From contig JACBWW010000045.1 in the NCBI GenBank assembly GCA_020086605.1, forward strand, positions 6,167,857 to 6,231,856: 64,000 nt of DNA, in the 5' to 3' direction. The notes under the pieces were generated by a model, which saw only the letters and a list, made by a program, of their open reading frames with translations, did no database searches and was not told the origin of the DNA. A program made the translations under genes and the position numbers. Below, piece after piece: positions 23,825 through 34,600 of this stretch. The DNA comes from Lanius collurio. Lineage: Eukaryota > Chordata > Aves > Passeriformes > Laniidae. Each line of letters begins with the position of its first letter. The stretch's first letter is position 1.

Positions 23825-24197
23825 TGGAACCATGGATGGGTGGGGTTGGAGAGGGCTTTAAAACCAGCCACTTCTGTGCCCCTGCCATGTGCAGGGACAA
23901 CTTCCACTGTCCCCAGTGGTTCAAAGCTCCATCGAGCCCGGCCTCGGACACTGCCAGGGATGGGGCAGCCACAGCTCCTCTGGGCAGGCTGTGCCAGGCC
24001 CTCCCCACCCTCACAGGGAAGAGCTGTGCCAAGTCTCTGATCTAAACCTGCCCCCTGCAGCTTAAGGCCATTGCTTTCACTGTCCCTCCAGGCCCTTGGC
24101 CAGAGGGACAGGTCCACTGTCCCTTGCCATCTCTACAAGGTCCCCCAGAGCCTTCTCCTCTGCAGGCTGAACAGCCCCAGCTCTCTCATTTGGTGGA
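23825..24197 (-). mobile_element. CR1 LINE fragment, about 370 bp (antisense)
   Basis: The left edge (GGAACCATGGATGGGTGGGG) is a diverged CR1 3' terminus read on the opposite strand. The expected blocks follow: the CATGTGCAGGGACAACTTCC region, GGATGGGGCAGCCACAGCTC near 23,960, and TGTGCCAGGCCCTCCCCACC near 23,990. The right edge is CAGGCTGAACAGCCCCAGCT near 24,163. The order fits the CR1-J/E-like subfamilies common in neoavian genomes. It is 5'-truncated with no coding region left. Frames of 66-118 codons over it are shadows of the element. A 12/14 CTCF-like motif on the minus strand lies inside it at 24,048-24,061. Confidence 0.9.
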
Positions 24198-27100
24198 TAA
24201 ACCTGAAGTACTGTGCCCTCGATTGTACATCTCTTTTTCTTTTAAATGTATCATGGGTATTTACTTACTTTTGATTTGGTGGTGACAAAGGCACACCCAC
24301 AGCATTCCCATACATTGTCTAAACCCCGACTGTCCCTGTCCTAAACCCCACTGGACAGGATTAGACAGAACTAGAGGAAGCATACCCTACTTGAGAAACA
24401 TTTCCTCCCCCAAGTGCCACCCACCCCTCCTGCCTCGCTCCTTCCCACTGCTGGAAGCTCTGCTGGCTCTGGGAGTGATGCTCTGCTGTCCCCCAGAGCA
24501 GCCCTCCAGCAGCTCCTGGCATTGACAGGAGAACTTAAAAGCCCCATTATGTGAGAAGAAGAAAATGCTTGAAGTTTCATTTTCTCAGAAGAAAACTTCT
24601 ACAGGGTAAGGAAAGAAAGAGAGGCTTGTCATCTGAGTGTGTATTAATGACCATTTATGGGTAATTTTGATTTCCTTTGATTTCTCAAGTAAATAATAGC
24701 AAGCACTGAGAAATACCTACAAACAAATGATAGAAACTCTGAGTTCCTATGAAGAAGGAAGAAGTGGCAATATGTTAATGGAATGAATATGTTTTAGAGC
24801 TCCTGAAGGTAAATCTCAAGGAAAAAAAAAAGTCTGCTTCCAGGGCCAGTCTCTGTACTCTGGCAAGAATGCCTTCACATCTCAACAGTCCAAAACTTTA
24901 TTACTCTTGCCATGAATACTTTTTCTAAAACATTTCCTCCAACATTGCATTCAAACTGAACCACCTTCCTCTAACATGTAACAGTACCTGCCTGATTATA
25001 ATTTACAATTTTATATCATTCTGGTTTTACAACTCCACTGCTTAAATGCAAATAGAAGCTAATGGCTTCCATTTTATGCAGCTTTTGAAAGCAACATCCA
25101 ATCTCAGCCAATACAGAATTTCTATACTGCAGTTTTATCTCAATTCCCACTATATGGAGCATTGCTTAGGATTTTTCAAGGTAGTTTAATATCTTGCCTC
25201 TGTAGGCTCCTATTTTGTGGTTGTGGAAGAATTACAACAAAACTCGAGAAATGTGCAGGCTTTGGAAATTATTTAAGCTTTGTGTTTTTGAATTACTGTC
25301 TCTTTGCAGCAATCTTAAATTCTTTCAATGTTCTTAATGGAGAGAAACCATTCCCTCCATTTTGCTGCTTTTCTCTCCATAAAATAAGTATTTTTATTCA
25401 TGTGCTTAAGATATCCCCTACACCTAAATTAAATTCAATGAAGTCAATAATATTTATTATTTGCACATTATTTTCACATAGTAGTTGTAGTATCAGTTCT
25501 TTTCTGATCTCTATTTGAATTTTGAGATATCAGACTGATTCCAAGCATGATTTCTCTTCTCACTTTGGGAAACACTTCCCCATGCTAAGGACAATCCACT
25601 CCTACAGCACCTACAAACACTGAAATTTTCATCAGGTGTCTTCTTAGCCCCTAAAAGGAAAGGCTGACATTTTGGGGATTCTTCATTGAAATTCACTTTT
25701 GGATATGTTTAAAGCAACTTTAGGAATAGCAGCAGAAAATTTAGCCCCAAACCTACCATAATCAGTGATGGAATTGTCTTTTTTAGAGGAATAGCAAAAA
25801 AAAAAAAAAGAAATAAAGGAATTATAATGCTGTGAAGGCCTCATCTCTATTTACTCACACAAACAAGTGCACAAATCAGCTTTCAGTCCAAGCACAACTG
25901 GCTGTCCAGAGAGGAGTCCTTTATCATTCAGAAAAGCAGAGTTTCCTTGAGCTTCAACAGCTTGCAAGGAATGGTGCAATTTTGATACCTTGCTTGTCAC
26001 AGATATTGCCAAATCACATTAATTATAACAAACACCATTTGTGACAGTTCTCACTTGACTAAACTTGCTTTCCAACCCCAGAGCATTATTTCCACCTGAA
26101 CCACTAAGTGCCACTAATCAGGACCAAAGGCACCAATGGACTTCACAGTAAGAGCACTTAGGTAAAAATGCTCTGAAAATAGAGTGGAAGCAATTTCCCA
26201 AGCACACTGCAACAGTCATTAAAAACCAGAGCTCTATGTATGAGAAATTATTTGAAAAGATTCTTTTTGCAAAATGCATTTTTGAAGAGTATATCCTTTA
26301 TCATTTGTTTAAAAATCTGGAAAGGGAAGTGAGACTGTGAAGCTTATTTATGGGCTGCATTCACTGATTTTTAGTTTTTTCTTTAACTGTATGAGTAATT
26401 CTTTGGCAATATGCCGTCAAAGTTAAAAGGATGAACATTAAATTATGCACAGAACATTTTAGCAAAGACTGCTCATGCTGCACGCAGGAATAAGAGTCCA
26501 CATTTAGAATTTTATTTGGTCTCAGGATTTTAAATTGTGGTAGATAACAATCTATTAGCTCTCAAATTTGTAGGTACTCTGCTGGTGAGTGTTCCATTTA
26601 ATGCCTCTTGCACAGACTCTCCCCATGTTCTGATTTCCATGTAACAGTTTAAAGATAATTGAGCTCTACAGGTTCTTGTCAGGTGATTTTAAATTCTAGA
26701 CAGAAGCAGCTCCCTTATCAAACATGTGGTCGTTTATTTTAAGTCCATAGAGAAAAAAACAAGTCTCTGTAGTTTTCTACTGCTGCCCTCATTCTATCAC
26801 TGAAACACAAATCCACTTCAGGGCTTACAAGGAACAGGAGTAGTGATAATTAAACAGGAAGAAACAGAACCATTCCAGCTTAACCAAAAAGGTACAGCAT
26901 TCAAAGTGCTTCAGGGATAGGAAAACAACCCTGGGTGACTTCAGGTTTTCTCCATGATGTCGTGAGGCCCCTCAAACACTGACATAAACCCACCACATCT
27001 CACTGGGTCCTGTGCATTGGCAACAGAGAAGCCCCAGCAAATGACAGAGGTGGTCTTGGAGAGGGTTTTGAGCAGCTGCACCCCCAGCAAACCCAGAGCT

Positions 27101-29305
27101 CTGTGGCTCCAACGAGGCTGGGACAGAGCCAACTTCAAACAGCACCTGAATGGATGCACAGAAGGATCAGATCACTCTCAGCCATGAGGGCTGATCTGGC
27201 CAAACAAAACCCAGCCCTCTTGCTCAGCCTGGAAAGCTGGCCTGGCTCTCCATCCCAACAGAGGTGTAGGAGACTATGGCAGCTACCTGGGATGGCATCT
27301 CATTAAAATCATTAAATGAGAGAAAAAGATAACACTATGTGCTCAATAAGGAAAAGATATTTTAAAGCTTTGCAGTAAAGGCCTAACAAAATGTACAGTC
27401 ATTGGAAGACTTGTTGAAAAAAAGTGTAAAATTACAGTCCTGCATATCTAATGGCACATCACTGAGCAGTAAACACTGTTTTAAGTGACCAGACAGCAGA
27501 TTAAGAAAGCAGAACTCTTTTATTCTTGCTCTGTCAGGAATCATTATAATAATGTACTAATGAGACATCTGCAAACTTTCTGAAACTTTTCCTTTTCTAG
27601 AGATCCTTATGAGCCTATTAACTCCAAGGACCACAAAAGGAAATTTTCAGGAAGGCAGCAGAATCACAGGGCTTCCCAACTCTATAGAACTCCTTGTAGA
27701 GTCACAGCATCCCCACAGGTGCCAGGAGGCCATTGTGAAGTCTGGATATTTCACTGCTGCACATGGAGCCCTTTGGTGGCTCTGCCTGCTTGCTTGCACC
27801 ATCTGGAGCACTAATTGGCACCTGTCTTGGCAGATTCAAATGAACAAAAGTAATGGAGACTGAACAGCATTTCAATCATTTCAGAGGTAGAACATTTAAG
27901 CCTTTACAGCCAGTCCTGAAAATTCTTTTACGGTTTTCAATTTGTGGAACAAATCAAAAAAAAATCAAATATTGATGAATTACACAACTTCATCTTATTA
28001 GTTCTTGCCTAAACAGAGAGTCACAGAACAAGTTTCCCTTGGGGGGGATTTTTGCTTTACTTTTGTTAGAGAAGTTATTTGGAATTCACTAAACTGTCCT
28101 TGTGCCTGCAGAGCAAGGATGGGGCTGGGTGCTCCAAGAGCAGCCAGGAGAAGGCTGTGTTTATTCACAGAGAAAAGATGCTGCCAGGATTATGTCATTC
28201 TATCACAAACAATGAAAAGTTCAGGATCAAACCATTGCAAATGGCCTTACAAGGTGCTCTGATGAGCAATCTGAGTAATATATGTTAGTTTTAACTTCAT
28301 CAGCTTTAGAAGGACAACTGTGGCAGTAGTAACACACATCAACTAAAAGAAATACTAAAAAAATCACATTTGTTTTTAATTTACTTTGTGAAAAACATTC
28401 TGCTTTCCAGACCTGCAAATCTTCCACATGCTAGAGCACTAAAACAATACATATATTACAACAGACTATCTTCAAAGCAAATGAAATGCAAAATAAAATG
28501 AAATAATGCCCTTCCTGGCAGCTCTTGGTAAGGTCATTTCAGGAGAACACTGCAAACACCTTTAGATCACCAGAATGCCCAATGAAGAGTCACAATAATC
28601 CCAAACTGACAAATTTCAGTAGTTTTGTTCTAACAGCTGGCACAAGGAAAAGAAGTTGCTCTGCTCCCTGCTCTTCTTTTTTGCCATAAAGCAGTACAGA
28701 AAATTGTAATTGTGACAAAATTCCAGTCTACACAGGAAAACAAACACCAAAACCAAGGAAATCAAGTCAAAGACAGACTAAGCATTCAGTCGTACATACA
28801 ACAGTATAAGCACCATCCTTCCTTAATTTAAATTCCTTTTTCTGGTGAGCACCTTGCCTTTCAGCTCTGGGACATGATCTGTGACAGCATTACAGAGTCT
28901 TTTCATTTATCAGAAGTCATTTGCAGAGGCTGAATCCAAGAAATTATGTGGGTCCCTCCATTCAGGCTGACTGTGAGGAAATAGTTGTTTCACCTTAGCC
29001 AATGTGTACTTTGGAAGCAGAGAGGGGGAAACAAGAAAGAAATAAAGAAAAAAATCAGCAGGAGATACTAGAGGCAAGATTACATTCCCACCTGCATGGG
29101 GGTTTGCAGCTAACCCAGGCAGCCCTCAACTGTTCCACTTTGTCTGCATTTCCAAGAGGTTCATACTGTGCAGAATAACAGCTCCCACCTTCTCTTACAC
29201 CCACTGAAGTTTGAAAATGAAAGAGAATGAATTTTTAAGAATGTGCCATTTTGATGGATCACACTGTGCATCTACCTACTCTGAAGAAGCAAGTTACTTT
29301 ATCAT
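24198..29305. other. Unique non-coding sequence
   Basis: Over 5 kb without a recognised gene or interspersed repeat. A short poly(A) run lies at about 25,798-25,811. Open frames reach 118 codons (25,162-25,518, hydrophobic by AT-rich composition only). The 27.0-27.3 kb patch is slightly GC-richer, but it matches no element I know. Confidence 0.5.
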
Positions 29306-29655
29306 TGTTGTGGTTTCACCGGGCAGGGAGCCCAACACCACCCAGCCACTCACTCCCTCCCCAGCGAGAGGGGGGACAGAGGAAGGAGGGAAAAGCAAAA
29401 TTTGTGCCTTAAGATAAAGATAACAGGACAGAAATAGAAGGGAAATGAATAATGCTAAAATAATTAGAATATGGAAAACAAGTGGTGCACACTGCAATTG
29501 TTCAGCACCCACTGAGTGATGCCCAGTCAGTTCCCGAGGTGGCTTCCCCCCAGTTTATGCACAGAGCACGATGCCACGCAGCGTGGAGCAGCCCTGTGGC
29601 CAGCTGGGTCAGCTGGCCCAGCTCCATCTCCTCTTGTGCCCCCTTCCTTTATCCC
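29306..29655 (-). mobile_element. Avian ERVL-type endogenous retroviral LTR, partial (antisense)
   Basis: The left edge TGTTGTGGTTTCACC is the reverse complement of the LTR 3' terminus, which ends in CCACAACA. Collinear blocks typical of a very common bird LTR follow. They include CACCCAGCCACTCACTCCCT near 29,338, a segment with GCACACTGCAATTGTTCAGC near 29,488 and GATGCCCAGTCAGTTCCCGA near 29,519. The TATA-box position, read on the minus strand as GCATAAACTGG, lies at about 29,551-29,561. Beyond it come the GGCCAGCTGGGTCAGCTGGC and CTCCTCTTGTGCCCCC blocks near 29,600-29,643. The 5' part of the LTR (right side here) is not recognisable, so the copy is truncated or its outer half is strongly diverged. 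No internal retroviral gene is visible next to it. Assignment to a named family needs a repeat search. Confidence 0.85.
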
Positions 29656-30285
29656 CTACAAGCTACTTCCAACATTTCCTATTGTGCACAGGGTGCCTGG
29701 CCCAGGCTGGTCCTTGGGGGCAGCTGCAGTGGCCAGGGATGGAGAAGCCGCTGGGCCTGCTGTGTTTTGGCAGATCCAGGGACGTTCTCTTCCCTTTGAG
29801 CGCGGAGTAGCTGAGCAGGGCTCAGTAGCCAGGGACCAGCACGCTGCGGTGGTTTCTGTCCCTCCGGAATTGCCAGAGCAGCAGCACACCTTTCCAAACA
29901 ATTTACCAGGTGGGCAGGATTCTTCCCCTGCTATGGGGTGAAACTCCAAAATGCGGGAGGCAATCACTGCCCTGGACAGCCGCCCTTCCTATCCCGCACA
30001 CCCTGTCACCATCACCACGCGGCGGTGTTCCTAAAGAGCTGCTCAAGCCTAAGCAGGACAGGAAGCACAGCAAGAGGAACGTGCTGGTTCGAACATCCCG
30101 GCGATATTGAAAGTCCCCGGGAGCTGAGGGAATCGGGCTGGAGGAGAGGATGAGGATGGAGAAGGAGCCTGGAGAAGGAGCGCGGGGAGGGAGCGGCCCG
30201 GCAGAGGCGGGAGGCGCAGGCACGGAGCTCCGCCGACAGATGGCGCCCGAGGCACGGGCACCGCCGGAGCGCAGGAAAAACGGGG
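29656..30285. other. CpG-rich unique stretch between the LTR and the 55-bp array
   Basis: About 600 bp are far richer in CpG than the surroundings, including GAGCGCGGAG, CACGCGGCGG, CCCGGCGATA and GAGCGGCCCGGCAG. There is no TATA box, no convincing start codon context and no recognised exon. A CTCF-like 14-mer (13 of 14 positions; CCGACAGATGGCGC) lies at 30,233-30,246. Overlapping frames of 60-141 codons on both strands follow from the GC content. It could be a small CpG island, a diverged retroviral segment or captured sequence. Confidence 0.45.
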
Positions 30286-30965
30286 TTAAATCCGAGCCTC
30301 GGTCCGGCTTCATCACCGCCTAAACCGGCCCAAAACGGGGCTAAATCCGAGCCTCGGTCCGGCTTCATCACCGCCTAAACCGGCCCAAAACGGGGCTAAA
30401 TCCGAGCCTCGGTCCGGCTTCATCACCGCCTAAACCTGGCCCAAAGCGGGGCTAAATCCGAGCCTCGGTCCGGCTTCATCACCGCCTAAACTGGCACAAA
30501 ACGGGGCTAAATCCGAGCCTCGGTCCGGCTTCATCACCGCCTAAACCTGGCCCAAAACGGGGTTAAATCCGAGCCTCAGCCCGGCTTCATCACCACCTAA
30601 ACCGGCCCAAAACGGGGTTAAATCCGAGCTTCGGTCCGGCTTCATCACCGCCTAAACCGGCCCAAAACGGGGCTAAATCCGAGCCTTGGTCCGGCTTCAT
30701 CACCGCCTAAACCGGCCCAAAACGGAGCTAAATCCGAGCCTCGGTCCGGCTTCATCACCGCCTAAACCTGGCTCAAAAGAGGGCAAAATCGTAACCTCAG
30801 CCACAGCTTGGTCACCACATAAACCAGGCTCAAAGCACATCAAAATCATAACCTCAGCCAAGCTTGGTCACCACCTAAACCAGGCTCAAAGCACAGCAAA
30901 ACCATAACCCCAGCCTGGCTTTGTCACCACCTAAACCCAGCTCAAAACGTGGCAAAATCATAAGC
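30286..30965. repeat. 55-bp CpG-rich minisatellite, 12 copies plus a partial
   Basis: Unit starts are at 30286, 30341, 30396, 30452, 30507, 30563, 30618, 30673, 30728, 30784, 30841, 30897 and 30953 (partial). Steps are 55 or 56 bp, once 57. A typical left-hand unit contains TAAATCCGAGCCTCGGTCCG, CTTCATCACCGCCTAAACCG and GCCCAAAACGGGG, with about six CpG sites. Copies 1-8 are nearly identical. From inside copy 9 onwards the units are diverged and almost CpG-free (for example CAAAATCATAACCTCAGCC). The period is not a multiple of three, so frames rotate and the open frames here are artefacts. The right end abuts a CR1 element. Confidence 0.97.
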
Positions 30966-30974
30966 CTGGCCCAG

Positions 30975-31095
30975 CCTGTGGCGGGAGAAGGGCAGCCTGG
31001 AATAGTGGAAGGTGTCCCTGCCCATGGGAGGAGGTGGAACGAGATGATCTTTAAGCTCCCCTTCCAACCCAAACCCTTCTACAATTCCATGAGCA
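30975..31095 (+). mobile_element. CR1 LINE 3' end (sense)
   Basis: AGCCTGTGGCGGGAGAAGGG begins the recognisable part. GTGGAAGGTGTCCCTGCCCA and GGTGGAACGAGATGATCTTT follow, and the terminus is CAACCCAAACCCTTCTACAA then TTCCATGA. This is the canonical CR1 3' end in plus orientation, 5'-truncated at about 120 bp. It is better preserved than the opposing CR1 300 bp downstream. It directly follows the decayed end of the 55-bp array. Confidence 0.93.
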
Positions 31096-31375
31096 GTGTA
31101 CCAATAAATATCAATGAAAGTTGCTTTACAGATGAAAGAAAATAGCTAAACCTACCTTTCATCGCATCTACTTTAATAATGAGTTCAGCAGAACTTTATT
31201 AAGAAACAAATAGGCTACCATTCAAGGTACTGGTACACTCTTTAAAAACGGTGTTAGCTCTTTAAGGTTTTTATGGATATAAATTGAATAATGCCTCTAA
31301 TGCAGAAAAGGCAGCAATTAACCCAGGTACCATTCAGGTAATTTTTGCCCCTCCCTACAAAAATCACAATTTGTT
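31096..31375. other. Unique non-coding spacer between two CR1 fragments
   Basis: AT-rich DNA with no feature recognised. Confidence 0.5.
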
Positions 31376-31625
31376 TCATTTGGAAGGGGACCTCAGAGGG
31401 TCACCTGGCTCATTTCCCCTCCTACAGCATGCCTCCAAACTCGTCTGGCTTCAATTTTGAAGCAGGTTTATATGGAAATGTCAGCCAGGTTCTGACTATC
31501 CCCAAACATGCAGAATTCACATCCTGGGTACCTGTTCAATTATTGATGACCCACACTGCCAATTCTTATTTTAGCACACGACTGGAATTTGCCTTGATGC
31601 AATTTCCATTCATTGCCCCTCATCC
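31376..31625 (-). mobile_element. Old diverged CR1 LINE fragment (antisense)
   Basis: TTGGAAGGGGACCTCAGAGG opens the fragment, matching a CR1 3' end on the minus strand. The downstream block GAATTTGCCTTGATGCAATT with CATTGCCCCTCATCC near 31,586-31,624 is the typical CR1 segment some 200 bp inward. The middle is heavily mutated. High divergence suggests an older subfamily than the CR1 at 30,975. A 99-codon frame over it is incidental. Confidence 0.75.
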
Positions 31626-34600
31626 ACAGCAACCTAAATATTAGCAACGGTATTTGGGGTGGGACTTGAAAAAAAAATTAATAGATGAACAGATTTCTTT
31701 TGCATGCTGGTTAATATCAAATAGAAACTGCCCAACCAAAGGCCTTGGCTTTTGTTATTTACCCAGGATGATTTCTGCATCTTCACAAGTACATCCCAAA
31801 GAGCCCTGCCTGTTCCTGCATGTTGGATGCTGGAACAATTACTCCAAACTCAGAACTGTGAGGTTGTGTCTTGATGCCATTCCCTGTGACCAGTTCCAGC
31901 ATCTCTCATCTGATCTCTCATTTTTCCTCCGTTTACACAAACATCTGCTCTAAAGCTTAGGACAATGTTTAGTCCTCAACAGGGCAGAAATTTGATTTAG
32001 GTTTCCATTCAAGGGATTTTACCATTCCAGTGAGAGAGACATGTTTAATTCTTAATGCTTACACTGCTCAAGGGAACACATTGTTAAACAAAGAAACTAA
32101 TTCCAATATATTTTGTCACAGAGTGAACAATTAACAAAATGAGTCATCAACATTGTTTGAATTATGGGACTTGTAACATCAGCTGTCTAAACTCAGATAA
32201 GTATCACTGCTAATGCATAAACATTTATTGTTTCCACTTATAGCCACAAAAGATACCATTTGTGGAAAAATTTTAGCTCCAGCACAGCCCACATCACACA
32301 TGATATTATCACATAAACAGTGAGATAACAGGAAATTTCAACATAGTACTGACCCTAATTTTTTTCCCCTTATAATTTGTGCCAGTCCATTGCTCCTCCA
32401 AAACTAAATAAAAAATATTTCATATGCTACAAAAGAGGGGCCCAATTCCATCATGCACCTCTGAAAAAACGTAGATAACTGCAGAAGGGAGGGATTCAGC
32501 AGCATTTCACAGTTCTCTGCTTTTCAGTAATCCCTATTTTCACAATTACCTCACATTTAAACTCATTTGTTTGATACTTCTGATGTCCTCTGGAAGGCAA
32601 AGATAACAGGAGCTATCTTAGCTAAGTTTCTGTAGGAAGGGGTATCCAAACCCATCTCTAACTGCAGTGAGTGAAGGTGCATCACAAAGTTCTTGTACTG
32701 AGAGGTAACAAAACTGCTTCCCGAAGCACTCACTGCAATCCCAGCTTCCTAAAGATGAACTCAGTTTTCCAAATACGAGGTTTAGCACTACAGATCAGCA
32801 TAATGCATTAATAATAAGCATAGATACCCTCTCACATTAGAAGACTGAAAAAAAATAGTAAAACGTGCAAGAATATTAATTTAAACCAAAGAATTTCTAC
32901 ATTTGTTGTCTATTAGAAACCCAACGACCTAATTATTCCACCATGCATTCCAGAGGACATTGTTCCTAGCACATCATATCGTGTTCCATCATACTGAAAC
33001 ACATTTTGAAATGTTTAATTATTAGGATACTTTTGCAGCCAGTTTGTCTTTTGCTCTAGTAACTGTAGTAAGGAAAATACCTTGTTGTATACCTTATTTT
33101 TGTACCTGGGTAACATTTTTTACTACATAATTATTTTTTTATTACTTTATTTAGTTCCATTTATCTGAAGCCTTTAACTGATTGTTTCAGAGGCATCCCT
33201 ACATAGAGAATTAATTGTTGCAAACAACATTTTTTATCTCACAAAGAGGCTGGCATCCTGTTTTGTTTTGCTTCCCTTGTTTCTCTGGATGTGATTAAGT
33301 ATCCAGAAATATGGTTAACCCCAGGGTTGAAGTATTTAGTTCTGAGAAACTTTAATACAATCAATTATGGTTTGAACACAGGGAAGTAGGCAAAGGGGAA
33401 AGTTTTAATTACCATTAGTTAGCAAAACAGTCCTGACACAGAGTTTGATTACCTTTTGTCCAAAATTCCCTTGATATTTCGAGTTCATTACAAAGGTGTT
33501 TGAGCTGAGTTTTTCTGCATATTAACTATTTCAGTATAACACTTCAATACAAGCTTTTAAAACTAATTTTGTTGGTTTTCCATGAGAAAAGGAGGCAAAG
33601 ACAAAAGCTTCTGTTCTAAGACCATTAGATGCAAAGCTATGATACTTTAATAGTACCATGGTATAGTATATAGATTATATAGTATAGTACAGGTCTGTGT
33701 TTCATTGACAAACCAGTTGGGTTTTTCCTGCCAGGAAAAACCACAATCCTGAAATAAAAGCTGTATCAGGAACTCCGTTCTGTTCTGAACAGAATAAAGA
33801 CTACTCTTGTGGCTCAGTGTTTAAAACAAAGATTAAAGGAAATCCTCAAAAAACAGAACCCAATACAAGACCTAAAAATTCTAAAATTCAACAAAAAACT
33901 CCCATGGCTAAAGCATTCCAGTGAATTAAAACTGGGTTCCTCCCAGCCCAAGAATTGTCCTCAGCATTCAGTTGTTCTCCTGCTCAGAAATTACCTTTCT
34001 GATGGAAAAGAAATCCCATCCCACGTATTGCAAACATTTATTCGCTGCCTTCCTCTCACTCCTACGTAGACAAAAGGCTCCCATGACAACAGGGATGCCA
34101 AAAGTGAGCTGAGCAGATGCTGAGCAGATCAGATCTGCAGTTGGATGCACCTTTCTGACATCCAAACGTGACTGTTCCAGCTCCTATCAGTGGCACATTT
34201 GCAATCCAGAGAAAAAGGGATGCAGAAGCACAAGGATGTGCTCTGTGGTGCACACCAGACCCAGGTATTGGCATGCTCATGATATCACTGGATTAATGCT
34301 GCCTCCAAATCTTTTGGATTTAGAAATCTTATCTTCATTAGCTTCATTCCCAGTAACCCTGAAATGTGTCACAGTAAAACTCACAGCTTGCAATCCTACA
34401 GGCAAGACTTGCTTTTACAGATCAAATTTCATCAACATTTATCTTAATTTCTGATCTAATGTGAAGTCTAACCCTTTCCAGTTTTAGAAACAAAATAAAA
34501 CCCCAACTCACTAAAGGGATTAATCCCTTAAACTTTCTCCTTTAAGTTTTTCTTACACCAAATATTAGATTTAAATCTATTTTACAAAGTAAACCATGAT

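Noticed and set aside
3200..24061. Convergent CTCF-like pair (3200 plus strand, 24,048 minus strand) as loop anchors
   Set aside because: Both match only 12 of 14 positions and such matches are expected by chance. The right one lies inside a CR1 copy. No occupancy data support a loop.
30086..30098. GGTTCGAACATCC, similar to a tRNA B box
   Set aside because: No A box, no cloverleaf-compatible stems and no terminator T run at the right distance.
30241..30250. TGGCGCCCGA, which resembles a retroviral tRNA-Lys primer binding site
   Set aside because: Only the first ten bases fit. The recognised LTR to the left is on the opposite strand and no gag/pol coding follows. The same bases are equally well explained by a CTCF-like motif.
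29903..30371. Overlapping frames of 137 and 119 codons on the minus strand around the 55-bp array
   Set aside because: They come from GC-rich DNA and repeat units. The 55-56 bp period rotates the reading frame and the predicted peptides do not repeat in a consistent way.
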